Positions 1-7,356 are shown, counted from the stretch's first letter. The stretch: 17,177 nucleotides of DNA from JBNAVY01 sp049700195 (GCA_049700195.1 JBNAVY010000040.1:1-17177); one strand, 5' to 3'. Made by a program: numbers and translations. The notes: a model not told the origin generated them from the letters alone.

Positions 1-96
1 CCTCAGCTTATAACAGCTTTAATAGGAGGTACATTAGGAATTATAATAATTGCTTTGCTTGAAAATTACTTTAAAAAAGCGAAAGTGCAAAAATAA
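1..96 (+). CDS. C-terminal end of an unidentified membrane protein (partial)
   Basis: Frame 1 is open from the first base to the TAA at 94-96, giving the last 31 residues of a protein whose start lies outside the window. They form one hydrophobic, glycine-containing helix (about residues 3-20, including LIGGTLGIIIIALL) followed by a basic tail rich in lysine. This is the usual look of a final transmembrane segment with a cytoplasmic positive end. A terminator hairpin follows at once, which supports a real gene end. It is the only plus-strand gene end that looks intact. I cannot name the family from this fragment. Confidence 0.6.
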   Translation, partial: PQLITALIGGTLGIIIIALLENYFKKAKVQK

Positions 97-131
97 AAAA
101 ATGAGAGAATCTTCTCTCATTTTTTATTTTT
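94..131. terminator. Bidirectional intrinsic terminator between convergent genes
   Basis: An inverted repeat (ATGAGAGAA at 101-109 and TTCTCTCAT at 112-120, tip unpaired) is flanked by an A-run on the left and a T-run on the right. It therefore reads as hairpin plus U-tract on both strands. It can end the plus-strand membrane gene and the minus-strand operon that finishes at 228. Confidence 0.8.
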
Positions 132-227
132 GCAGACTTTTTATATTATTAACTAGTTCTATTTTAATACATAGCAGCATTTATACTTCATCCATAATCT
201 ATAATAACTATATCAAAGACCAGCTGC

Positions 228-1190
228 CTAAATAATAGAATTTGAATATCTACCACACTTATCACCAGTCATAGCAATAACTTTGCCATTTGCTTTTATT
301 TGTATTATCTCACATTCATTAGGACATCCTTTGCATATAAAAGTTGTAGTTTCAAACTCATCTTCTGAAACTTTAAATCCTTTAAATTTTGTTTTTTCAC
401 CTGTCCTTTTAATTTGGTCTCTGGCAAGCATTGCAATACCTATTGCTCCCATTATACCATAGTGTTCAGGAACTAATACTTCATGGTCTACTTCCTCTTC
501 AAAAGCCTTTTTTATAGAAATATTTGCTGCAACGCCTCCCTGGAATACAAAAACTGGTTTTAATTTTCTTCCTCTTACAAGATTATTCATATAATTTCTC
601 ACTAAAGCTTTAGAAAGACCTTTTAGTATTTCAGCTTTACTAAAGCCATATTGCTGTTTTGATATCATATCAGATTCAGCAAAAACAGTACATCTACCTG
701 CAATTCTAACATCTCGCTTTGCAGTTAATGCAATCTCACCAAAATCTTCTATTTTAATCCCAAGCCTTTCAGCCTGGTGGTCAAGAAATGAACCTGTACC
801 AGCTGCACATACAGTATTCATTGCAAAATCAGCAATAGTACCATCATTAATAATTATTAATTTTGAATCCTGACCACCAATTTCAAAGATAGTACTGACA
901 TCAGGGAAGAAATATAGTGTTGCTGTTGCATGTGCGGTAATTTCATTTTTTACTATATCTGCACCAACAACATAACCTAAAAGCTGACGTCCACTTCCAG
1001 TAACTCCAACTCCCCCGATTTCCATATTGGGCAATTCATTGTTCAGTTTGGCAAACTCGCCTTTTACAATATCTATAGGTTGTCCTACATTTCTAACATA
1101 AGATTTAAACAATAAGTCGTTGTTTTCATTAATAGCAATAACATTTATACTTACAGATCCCACATCAACACCAATATAAATTTTTTCCAC
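228..1190 (-). CDS. ATP-dependent acyl-CoA dehydratase/reductase activator (HgdC/BcrA/BadF family) with extra C-terminal Cys4 motif
   Basis: This 320-residue protein belongs to the ASKHA ATPases that drive one electron at very low potential into 2-hydroxyacyl-CoA dehydratases or benzoyl-CoA reductases ('archerases'). Visible motifs are the phosphate loop GVDVGS (residues 7-12), GGQDSK (105-110), AAGTGSF (129-135) and the adenosine-site GGVAAN (218-223). Cys128 and Cys167 fall in the contexts NTVCAAGTG and GRCTVFAES. They sit 39 residues apart, as in Acidaminococcus HgdC (Cys127/Cys166), where they hold one [4Fe-4S] cluster across the dimer. HgdC-type activators are about 260 residues; this one carries a tail with Cys286, Cys289, Cys293 and Cys312 that could bind a second cluster or zinc. 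The start is GTG at 1190, with GAGGT eight bases upstream inside the end of the preceding gene. Last gene of a three-gene set; the substrate is unknown. Confidence 0.88.
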   Translation of the reverse strand: MEKIYIGVDVGSVSINVIAINENNDLLFKSYVRNVGQPIDIVKGEFAKLNNELPNMEIGGVGVTGSGRQLLGYVVGADIVKNEITAHATATLYFFPDVSTIFEIGGQDSKLIIINDGTIADFAMNTVCAAGTGSFLDHQAERLGIKIEDFGEIALTAKRDVRIAGRCTVFAESDMISKQQYGFSKAEILKGLSKALVRNYMNNLVRGRKLKPVFVFQGGVAANISIKKAFEEEVDHEVLVPEHYGIMGAIGIAMLARDQIKRTGEKTKFKGFKVSEDEFETTTFICKGCPNECEIIQIKANGKVIAMTGDKCGRYSNSII

Positions 1191-1196
1191 TTTTGT

Positions 1197-2294
1197 CTAC
1201 CTCGCTATCTTTAAACGCTCTCTTTTTATTTTTATAACATCTAAAAATGCTTCTATTCTAGTAAGTAGATTAGCTGTTGCAACTTGTTCATCTATTGAAA
1301 GAGATATAATAGGATAATCATATTCTCTAATTATTTTATCTATAACACTTTGTGTGATAAGTTCAGGCAAACAACCAAAAGGTTTTAAATGTATTACACC
1401 ATCAAATCCTCTTTCCATAAAATCAATTATTCCTCCAGCTGATTGTTTCGCGTGACCACCAATAACTAATTCTATATATTTTTCACCTTTTTTTAAAATT
1501 TCACGTTCTTTGCTTTTATACGAAGGAAGTGGTATCATATTATAATCAATCCACTCTGATATATAATGTGATCTTTCTACTTCTGCACCATAAGCATTTA
1601 AAACTTCCTCTATATTATTATTAATTGATGATTCCATGACAACATATATTTCCCCAACTATACCTATGCGTATCTTTTCACTTTCTGAAACCTGGCATAT
1701 TTTTATACTGTTTATTTTTTTAAGTGCTTCTTTTTCTACATAATCAACATCATCAGACACTCGTATTTTTCTATACATCTGAGATATTTCGTTCCAAACT
1801 TTAGTAAATTCGCCTTTGTTACATTCATAAGCTCTTTTTCTCTCTATAATTTTTTCAATTTTATCCATTGAACTTGCCATTTTGTATACTATATTCACGA
1901 TTCTAGCAACATCAATCCAAGAATTATTTCCTTTTACCTTTTTAACTTTATTTAAAAAATCTTTATAATCTCGTTTAGGTTCATCAAAAATTATAAAATC
2001 AACATCATAACCCATATTTTGCAGTATTTTTTTCTGTGCTTCTCCATAATAACCGGCTCTGCAAGGTCCATTACCCCCAGAGGTTATTATAGTATCTGCA
2101 CCAAGTTCAATTGCTTCTAAATAAGAACCCATAATGACTTTAAGCGGAAAACATGCAAATTCGGGACTATATTTAACACCATAGTTTATTGTTTTAAGTG
2201 AAGGTCTTGGTGGAATTATTACCTCATGACCTAACAAACTAAATAATTTTTCATACATATAGGGTGAACCCATATAAGGAAAAGTTACCTTCAT
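1197..2294 (-). CDS. Three-cysteine protein related to 2-hydroxyacyl-CoA dehydratase subunits (activase-associated family)
   Basis: This 365-residue protein is of the type found next to, or fused with, HgdC-like activators and DUF2229 proteins. Three cysteines in conserved-looking settings, Cys48 (SPEFACFP), Cys78 (GGNGPCRAGYYGE) and Cys308 (LKPFGCLPE), match the three-thiolate pattern that holds a [4Fe-4S] cluster in 2-hydroxyacyl-CoA dehydratase subunits. The C-terminus has the signature IDEQ...TRIEAF.D.I (about 334-354), shared with the preceding protein and suggesting common ancestry. Its ATG follows the stop of the upstream gene directly, with AAAGGGG as the ribosome site inside that gene, so the two are probably translationally coupled. 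Function is inferred from family only: an electron-accepting partner or catalytic subunit of an ATP-driven reductase/dehydratase. No substrate can be assigned. Confidence 0.8.
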   Translation of the reverse strand: MKVTFPYMGSPYMYEKLFSLLGHEVIIPPRPSLKTINYGVKYSPEFACFPLKVIMGSYLEAIELGADTIITSGGNGPCRAGYYGEAQKKILQNMGYDVDFIIFDEPKRDYKDFLNKVKKVKGNNSWIDVARIVNIVYKMASSMDKIEKIIERKRAYECNKGEFTKVWNEISQMYRKIRVSDDVDYVEKEALKKINSIKICQVSESEKIRIGIVGEIYVVMESSINNNIEEVLNAYGAEVERSHYISEWIDYNMIPLPSYKSKEREILKKGEKYIELVIGGHAKQSAGGIIDFMERGFDGVIHLKPFGCLPELITQSVIDKIIREYDYPIISLSIDEQVATANLLTRIEAFLDVIKIKRERLKIAR

Positions 2295-3296
2295 TTAAAT
2301 CGCCCCTTTAGCATATTCTTCAGCTTGATTTTTAATATTGTCTTTGTATTTTTTAAGTCTAATTAAGTCTGAAAAAGCTTCAACTCTAGTAACTATATGA
2401 CTCTCTCCAGTCTGTTCATCAATTCTCAATGTCATAAATGGTTTTTTATGCTTTTCAGAATCAATTGTAAGAAAAGGTTCGAGTATAGAATCTGGTCCAC
2501 AGCCAAAAGCAGTGATATGTATAATTCCATCTATATCACTTCTATCCATAAATTCATAAGCTGTACCTAAAAGTATATTTGTAAACTCCCAGAACATATG
2601 CTTTTTAAATTTGCTGATACGATTCCTAATTAATTTCTCATCTATCATATCAAAAGTAACAACATTTATATTCATCTTTCTAAAAATATTTAAAATATCC
2701 ATATTAATAAATTTATCATAAACATTATAAACATATCCTATTAATCCAATAGTAATATCGCCATTAATTTTCTGTGGTTCTCTTTCACTTAAAAGTTCAT
2801 TCAAATTATAACCACTTTGATTCAATTTTCTAAACATAAGCCATTCTTGCTGTGCAGATTTTAGTGATCTTTTTAAATCTATTTTTTTAATACCAAATTT
2901 ATTTATAAAGCTTTTATAATTATTAAAATTAGATATATCCAAATCTTTTGAAATAATATTATGTGTTAAAATTTTTCCATCAACATTATCAAACAAACCT
3001 TTTATCATATCTGGAAGCCCCATAAATTTAGGACACATAAAAATACCTTTACTTAGACTTACAAACCTTGGTACATAAATATAGTCAACATTTTTATAAA
3101 GTAAATTTAAAAAATGTCCAGTAAAAACTTTCATAGGAACACAAATTTCCGATACAGATTCTTTTACTCCTACATCTAATATTGTCTTCGAAGTATCATC
3201 AGAAGTTACAACTTCAAATCCAAGATTTTCGAAAAGAGTTTTCCAGAATGGATAATAAAAATAATACATTAATGCTTTTGGAATACCAATTTTCAA
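2295..3296 (-). CDS. DUF2229-family acyl-CoA dehydratase activase-related protein
   Basis: This 333-residue protein has the DUF2229-like opening IGIPKALMYY...PFW..LFENLGFEV (residues 3-29). The three cysteines Cys52 (SEICVPMK), Cys88 (FMCPKF) and Cys266 (AFGCGPDS) parallel those of the next gene. It ends with IDEQTGESHIVTRVEAF (about 292-308), the same signature as its neighbour. In many anaerobes this domain is fused with an activator in proteins of well over 1,000 residues; here the parts are separate genes. The start is TTG at 3296, behind a run of purines containing AGGAGG and GGAGGG, which makes that codon convincing although it is not ATG. The tetR-like stop lies 47 bases upstream, consistent with one transcript. 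Likely an Fe-S partner of the activator; the reaction is unknown. Confidence 0.8.
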   Translation of the reverse strand: MKIGIPKALMYYFYYPFWKTLFENLGFEVVTSDDTSKTILDVGVKESVSEICVPMKVFTGHFLNLLYKNVDYIYVPRFVSLSKGIFMCPKFMGLPDMIKGLFDNVDGKILTHNIISKDLDISNFNNYKSFINKFGIKKIDLKRSLKSAQQEWLMFRKLNQSGYNLNELLSEREPQKINGDITIGLIGYVYNVYDKFINMDILNIFRKMNINVVTFDMIDEKLIRNRISKFKKHMFWEFTNILLGTAYEFMDRSDIDGIIHITAFGCGPDSILEPFLTIDSEKHKKPFMTLRIDEQTGESHIVTRVEAFSDLIRLKKYKDNIKNQAEEYAKGAI

Positions 3297-3343
3297 TCCC
3301 TCTCCCTCCTCCTTTAAAATAATATCTCATATCTTCTTCCAAT

Positions 3344-3928
3344 TCAATAACTTTTTGATATGCCCTTTATAAATAATTCAACACTTTCTTCTATAAATTC
3401 ATTATTGCTAAATTCAATAAGTTTATCTCCATATGAAACCATCATTAAAATAAACCCAAAGTTCATAGATAAAAACATAAAAGCCAAAAGTTCAAAATCA
3501 TTATTTGAAATCAACCCTTTATCATACATTATTTTAAAATAATCTGACAAGATTTTTTTAAAATTTTGAGGAATCTTCATAAGATATTCCTTTACTTCAT
3601 CAAAAATCTCAGGATTTCTAAATCCTATCATTATTTTAGCTTTTTCTTCTGTAAAATTTTTAAAATACTCTTCAGCAAGCATTAATAAATCTTCTTTAAG
3701 ATTCCAGGTACATTTTTTTAACACTGAATCATCTAACGGTTTTAATAATTCCCACTCTTTAAGAGCATATAAAATAATATCTTTTTTACTCCCAAAACAT
3801 CTGAAAATTGTAACTTCATTTACACCTGCATTTTCAGCAATATTTTTAGTAGTTGTAGATTTATATCCTCTTTCTGATATTAATTTTAAAGTAGATAAGA
3901 CTATCTTTTCTTTAACTGAATCTCCCAT
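3344..3928 (-). CDS. TetR/AcrR-family transcriptional regulator
   Basis: A 194-residue protein with the TetR N-terminal DNA-binding domain: helix 1 around residues 7-20, then the helix-turn-helix TTTKNIAENAGVNEVTIFRCFGSKKDII (about 25-52). The C-terminal part is a helical ligand/dimer domain with no recognisable ligand signature. ATG at 3928 has GAGGG seven bases upstream. It lies first in the unit with the DUF2229, three-cysteine and activator genes, on the same strand and 47 bases ahead of them. It is therefore the obvious local repressor of that set and of itself. A dyad between its -10 box and start codon (3948-3969) is the probable operator. The inducer cannot be read from the sequence; an acyl-CoA or related acid would fit the neighbours but is only inference. 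Confidence 0.88.
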   Translation of the reverse strand: MGDSVKEKIVLSTLKLISERGYKSTTTKNIAENAGVNEVTIFRCFGSKKDIILYALKEWELLKPLDDSVLKKCTWNLKEDLLMLAEEYFKNFTEEKAKIMIGFRNPEIFDEVKEYLMKIPQNFKKILSDYFKIMYDKGLISNNDFELLAFMFLSMNFGFILMMVSYGDKLIEFSNNEFIEESVELFIKGISKSY

Positions 3929-3947
3929 TATAATCCCTCTCTACATG

Positions 3948-3969
3948 TATGTAAGTAGTTGCTTGCATA
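3948..3969. promoter_or_regulatory. Probable TetR operator (imperfect inverted repeat)
   Basis: TATGTAAG (3948-3955) and CTTGCATA (3962-3969) form an inverted repeat with seven of eight positions paired across a six-base spacer, 22 bases in all. It sits just downstream of the -10 box at 3973-3978, over the expected transcription start and ahead of the ribosome site. That is the usual place for an autorepressing TetR protein. Confidence 0.5.
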
Positions 3970-3972
3970 AAT

Positions 3973-3981
3973 ATTATAACA
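3973..3981 (-). promoter_or_regulatory. Promoter with extended -10 for the tetR operon
   Basis: Read on the minus strand this is TG-T-TATAAT, an exact extended -10 element; upstream is a long A/T run with no good -35 box. It lies about 45 bases before the regulator's ATG and would transcribe all four genes down to 228. The surrounding intergenic DNA (3929-4022) holds only this promoter, the dyad and T-rich sequence. Confidence 0.5.
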
Positions 3982-4022
3982 TATTACATAAAAAATAAAA
4001 AATAAAAAAAATATTAACTAGA

Positions 4023-4562
4023 CTAAATAGCTTGAAAACTTTTTTTAATCTCTAATATCCTAAATCCTAACCTTTTTGATGCCTCTATTGCCTCTAAATC
4101 ATTTACTATTTCTCCCTCTTTATATCCAATACCTGAAACCCCACGATTTATAGGTATCATTTCATGTTTTAAATAGAAAGCATTTATAGCAGTTATTGCA
4201 CTTTCATGTCCATATTTGCGTCCTACTACAATAGTCCCGCCTATTTTATTTCTTAAATCTCCTTTTATACACCAAGTTCTATCTATAAAAGTTTTGACAA
4301 AAGAAGTAACATTATTAAAAAAAACTGGACTTCCTATTACAATTCCATCACTTTTTAAAAGCATTGGGATTATTTCTTTTGTCATATCATCCTGTATCGG
4401 ACATACACCAGTTTTTTGACATGCCCAACATGCTAAACATGGCTTTATATTATAATCTGATAACTTTACCAAATTCCCACCTGTAACAGACATAGCTATA
4501 TTAAGAAGCATATCAGTATTACTTTTCTTTCGTGGACTACCTGATATATATAAAATATTCAT
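4023..4562 (-). CDS. NADPH-dependent FMN reductase / iron-sulfur flavoprotein-like protein
   Basis: A 179-residue flavodoxin-fold protein. The N-terminal GSPRKKSNT (residues 8-16) is the FMN phosphate loop and GSPVFFNNVTSFVKTFIDR (about 78-96) the second flavin-site signature of the NADPH-dependent FMN reductase family. Between them lie Cys42, Cys45, Cys48 and Cys54. This CX2CX2CX5C spacing falls within the compact CX2CX2CX4-7C motif that holds a [4Fe-4S] cluster in archaeal and clostridial iron-sulfur flavoproteins. It is likely a soluble electron carrier or reductase for oxygen or quinone detoxification, but the partner is not shown. I chose ATG at 4562 over the in-frame TTG one codon earlier, because AAGGTG lies at normal spacing only for the ATG. 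It is downstream of, and probably cotranscribed with, the dihydrolipoamide dehydrogenase gene. Confidence 0.82.
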   Translation of the reverse strand: MNILYISGSPRKKSNTDMLLNIAMSVTGGNLVKLSDYNIKPCLACWACQKTGVCPIQDDMTKEIIPMLLKSDGIVIGSPVFFNNVTSFVKTFIDRTWCIKGDLRNKIGGTIVVGRKYGHESAITAINAFYLKHEMIPINRGVSGIGYKEGEIVNDLEAIEASKRLGFRILEIKKSFQAI

Positions 4563-4604
4563 CAAATCACCTTTTTATAATCATTTCATTTTAATAAAAT
4601 AAAA

Positions 4605-5993
4605 CTAAATCATATTTATAGCTTTTTCTGCTGCTTCTGCTATTATTTCACTTAATGTTGGATGTGTGTGTATGGTTGCCGTAATATCTTCAACTTTTCC
4701 GTTCATTCTGATAACTTGCGTTGCTTCTGCAATCAACTCTCCTGCCCCTTTGCCAACTATCTGCATTCCATATAATTTATGTGTTTTGGGATCGGCAATT
4801 ATTTGAACAAATCCTTTTTTATCTCCTACAATAAGAGCTCTAGCATCTTCAGCATAAGAATATCGCACAACTTTATAACCAAGTTCATGAGCCTTTGTTG
4901 TATCAATACCAACACTTGCAGCTTCTGGTTCAGAAAATATCGCATGTGGAATTGCATTATATGTCATGGGCACTTTTTCTCCCAGTATCGCTTTTGCCGC
5001 AATAATAGACTCTCTCGTTGCTGCATGTGCAAGCATTATTCTGCCATTTACATCCCCTGTAGCATATACGTTTATATTTTCCGTTTGCATGTATTCATTT
5101 ACTGGAATTTCCCCATGATTTCCCAACTTAATATTTAGCACATCGAGATTTAATTCTTTTGTCCGTGGTCTTCTTCCAACAGCAACAAGAACTTTTTCTG
5201 CCTGAACATTTTTATCTTCACCATTTTGTTTATAATTTACTTTCAGCAGTTCTCCTTCTTTTTCAATAACAGAAACTTTCGCATCTGTATATATATTTAC
5301 ATTAACATTTTTCAATCCTTCTGTAACCGCCTCGCTTATTGAAACATCCTCAGTCGCAAGGACCCTTGGTAATGATTCAATAATGATTACCTTTGTATCT
5401 ACTCTTGCAAACATGGAAGCTATCTCAACACCTATATATCCTCCCCCTATAATTACAATTGAATCAGGCTTAGCTTCCAGTTTAAATATATCTTCACTAA
5501 AAATAACACCAGGCAAATTAATTCCTGAAATAGGAGGTTTAACTGTTTCAGAGCCAGTTGCTATAATGAGTTTGTCAAATAATAATTTTACTTTTCCGTC
5601 ATTCGTATCAACTTCTACAGAGTTTTTATATGTAATCTGGGCAAACCCATAATATATATCAAGTTTATTCATTTTAGCAATTTCTTCTGCTCTTTCAACT
5701 CTTGCTTTTAATATTCCTTCTTCCCGCTCTTTAAGAGCACCAAAATTCACACTGATATTATCATAAGATAATGTTATTCCAAACTTGCTTGAATTTTTTA
5801 TTTCTGAATATCTTGTGGCAGTTTCAATATAAATTTTTGAAGGAATACATCCTTCAAACAAACATGTTCCACCAAGGCCTACTCCTTTTTCTACAAGTGC
5901 TACCTTAAATCCTTTTTTAGCTAACATATTCGCTCCTGGTGTGCCACCAGGGCCACCACCTATCACTACAACATCATACTTTAACTCTATCAT
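4605..5993 (-). CDS. lpdA: Dihydrolipoyl dehydrogenase (E3), pyridine nucleotide-disulfide oxidoreductase
   Basis: A 462-residue flavoenzyme of normal E3 length. The FAD-binding GGGPGG is at residues 12-17. The redox disulfide GGTCLFEGCIPSK has Cys44 and Cys49. The NAD-binding loop GGGYIGVE spans 183-190, the second FAD motif ATGDVNG 311-317, and the C-terminal active-site pair HPTLSE supplies His444 and Glu449. All residues expected for lipoamide oxidation by NAD+ are present; mercuric reductase is unlikely because there is no C-terminal CC and no HMA domain. ATG at 5993 has AAGGAAGGA six bases upstream. No 2-oxoacid dehydrogenase, glycine cleavage or lipoate genes are in view, so its complex lies elsewhere or it serves the adjacent Fe-S flavoprotein instead; that second idea is speculation. 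Confidence 0.9.
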   Translation of the reverse strand: MIELKYDVVVIGGGPGGTPGANMLAKKGFKVALVEKGVGLGGTCLFEGCIPSKIYIETATRYSEIKNSSKFGITLSYDNISVNFGALKEREEGILKARVERAEEIAKMNKLDIYYGFAQITYKNSVEVDTNDGKVKLLFDKLIIATGSETVKPPISGINLPGVIFSEDIFKLEAKPDSIVIIGGGYIGVEIASMFARVDTKVIIIESLPRVLATEDVSISEAVTEGLKNVNVNIYTDAKVSVIEKEGELLKVNYKQNGEDKNVQAEKVLVAVGRRPRTKELNLDVLNIKLGNHGEIPVNEYMQTENINVYATGDVNGRIMLAHAATRESIIAAKAILGEKVPMTYNAIPHAIFSEPEAASVGIDTTKAHELGYKVVRYSYAEDARALIVGDKKGFVQIIADPKTHKLYGMQIVGKGAGELIAEATQVIRMNGKVEDITATIHTHPTLSEIIAEAAEKAINMI

Positions 5994-6027
5994 AATTTAT
6001 CCTTCCTTTCTCTTGTATATTTTAAAT

Positions 6028-6056
6028 ATTATACCAGTCTACATATTAAACGTCTA
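6028..6056 (-). promoter_or_regulatory. Promoter of the lpdA-flavoprotein unit
   Basis: On the minus strand TAGACG (-35, four of six matches to TTGACA) is followed after exactly 17 bases by a perfect TATAAT (6028-6033), itself preceded by TG-G, an extended -10. It lies about 35 bases upstream of the lpdA ATG. Confidence 0.65.
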
Positions 6057-6079
6057 GAATAATTTGACATGTCCATTTC

Positions 6080-6119
6080 CTAAGTAATAATTCATTATTC
6101 TTCTTAGATTTTTTTATTT
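6080..6119 (+). terminator. Terminator-like hairpin with T-run, plus-strand orientation
   Basis: CTAAG (6080-6084) pairs with CTTAG (6103-6107), and AATAAT with ATTATT inside, with a bulge; a T-rich run follows at 6109-6119. It reads as a terminator on the plus strand, yet no plus-strand gene precedes it. On the minus strand it is a hairpin without a U-tract, at the end of the TDT transporter transcript, where it may act as a 3' end stabiliser. Confidence 0.35.
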
Positions 6120-6180
6120 ATTAACTCCTAATACTTCTTTAACTAATGCCATGATTGTATACTCTTTATTTTCTACTATA

Positions 6181-7275
6181 TTATTTTTTATTTCCCCTCG
6201 ATGGAACTAAAAGCGTACTATTAAGGGTCCCAATCAAAGACTTTATAAAAGTGCTTATCCATAATATGGCAAGTAAAATTGCTAATAACACTGTATACCA
6301 ATATATAAACTGTATTTTTGTATACATAAATACACTAAAAGCTGACAGAGTATATGCTGACAGTGGAAATATAAATGCCCACCACGAAAGAGAAAAAGGT
6401 ATTCCGCCTTCTTTAATATATTTTATAGTAATTATAAATGTTAATAGAAATGCCCATAAACCAAATCCCCAAAAAATCATAGAAATTAATTTAAAAACAT
6501 CAACAGCCATTAAAATTCCAATTACTTTTGAAGCATCTGCAATACCCATTAAACTAACCGTTCCTACACCAATAGGTCCAAGTATAATCCAAAAAGTAGG
6601 AGTAGTCATAGCATTTGGCATAGCACCAGTTATAAATCTGTTTAAAATAATACTTCCTAAAATTATAAATAACATTAGTCCAATCCCATAAAACATTATA
6701 TCTGTAATATTTATCAACTTCGCTAATTCTACATTTTTAGCAGCATAAGCCTTAACTAAAAGATTACCTAATAAAGGCACTACAATACTTGCAACAGGAG
6801 TTATATACCATGAGTAATTTGTAAGCTCAGGACCTATACCCTCTGTTATCATCATATTGTATGTTACAAAAACTCCAAAAATTAAGGCAAGAGCTACACC
6901 ATATATCCATAAAATTGTGCTCAATGTTACAATAAATGCCATGCTAAAATATTCCTTACCTATCATAAAAAAGTTTGTTCCAAGAATTAAACCTCCTACA
7001 GGCATAGTAACAAAAAAGTTAGACATAACAGGATGCTTTAAATCCTCTATTAATTTATCAAAATGTAAAAACCATCTTCCTATCCACGGAATTATAAATA
7101 TTAAAAACAAAAATATATTTAAAAAGAAAAGTGCTACAGCTGCTGGTTTTAAAAAAGACATTTTTGCGCTTAACAAATAAATCACATTAGCAAATCCACC
7201 AGTACCCATAACGGATGCATACCATGCTGGTGAAAAGTGTCTAATAATACAGTTTATACATATCTTTTTCTCCAT
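6181..7275 (-). CDS. TDT-family (TehA/SLAC1/Mae1-like) anion transporter
   Basis: A 364-residue, very hydrophobic protein with about ten membrane helices. The family signature HFSPAWYASVMGTGG (residues 13-27) starts helix 1; GPIGVGTVSLMGIADASK lies in the middle and SLSWWAFIFPLSAYTLS near the C-terminus. Known members move tellurite-related anions (TehA), sulfite (Ssu1), malate (Mae1) or chloride/nitrate (SLAC1), so only 'anion or C4-dicarboxylate exporter/channel' can be said. ATG at 7275 follows a perfect AGGAGG at six bases. Its promoter carries a dyad very like the one in front of the adjacent arsR gene, which suggests ArsR-controlled export of a thiol-reactive or related oxyanion. The C-terminus may have been altered by a one-base indel: a good-looking 23-codon tail continues in another frame past the stop. 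Confidence 0.85.
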   Translation of the reverse strand: MEKKICINCIIRHFSPAWYASVMGTGGFANVIYLLSAKMSFLKPAAVALFFLNIFLFLIFIIPWIGRWFLHFDKLIEDLKHPVMSNFFVTMPVGGLILGTNFFMIGKEYFSMAFIVTLSTILWIYGVALALIFGVFVTYNMMITEGIGPELTNYSWYITPVASIVVPLLGNLLVKAYAAKNVELAKLINITDIMFYGIGLMLFIILGSIILNRFITGAMPNAMTTPTFWIILGPIGVGTVSLMGIADASKVIGILMAVDVFKLISMIFWGFGLWAFLLTFIITIKYIKEGGIPFSLSWWAFIFPLSAYTLSAFSVFMYTKIQFIYWYTVLLAILLAILWISTFIKSLIGTLNSTLLVPSRGNKK

Positions 7276-7318
7276 TATAATCCTCCTTTAAATTATTATT
7301 AATTATTTTATAAATATT

Positions 7319-7342
7319 ATTATATTCGAATAAAGTAATATA
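7319..7342 (-). promoter_or_regulatory. TDT transporter promoter with ArsR-type operator
   Basis: On the minus strand TATAAT (7319-7324) is the -10 box. A 22-base element at 7321-7342 has a left arm TATATTCGA, a four-base spacer and a right arm AGTAATATA (six of nine positions paired). It overlaps the -10 by the same amount as the operator in front of arsR. The -35 is poor (ATTAAT at 17 bases, or TTGATT at 20). Confidence 0.55.
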
Positions 7343-7356
7343 TTAATCAAAAAAAA

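Noticed and set aside
50..235. 61-codon plus-strand frame after the first gene end
   Set aside because: It begins inside the partial membrane gene in another frame, runs through the terminator hairpin and has low-complexity content; no ribosome site.
4779..5138. 119-codon plus-strand frame rich in Cys, Phe and Ile
   Set aside because: Antisense to the well-supported lpdA gene; no plausible promoter or ribosome site and composition typical of a shadow frame.
4605..5993. Reading the disulfide oxidoreductase as mercuric reductase
   Set aside because: No N-terminal heavy-metal domain, no C-terminal vicinal cysteines, and the HPTLSE motif fits dihydrolipoamide dehydrogenase.
6155..6691. 178-codon plus-strand frame opposite the TDT gene
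   Set aside because: It is the antisense shadow of a hydrophobic, A/T-rich coding region; the TDT frame has the family signatures and a perfect ribosome site.
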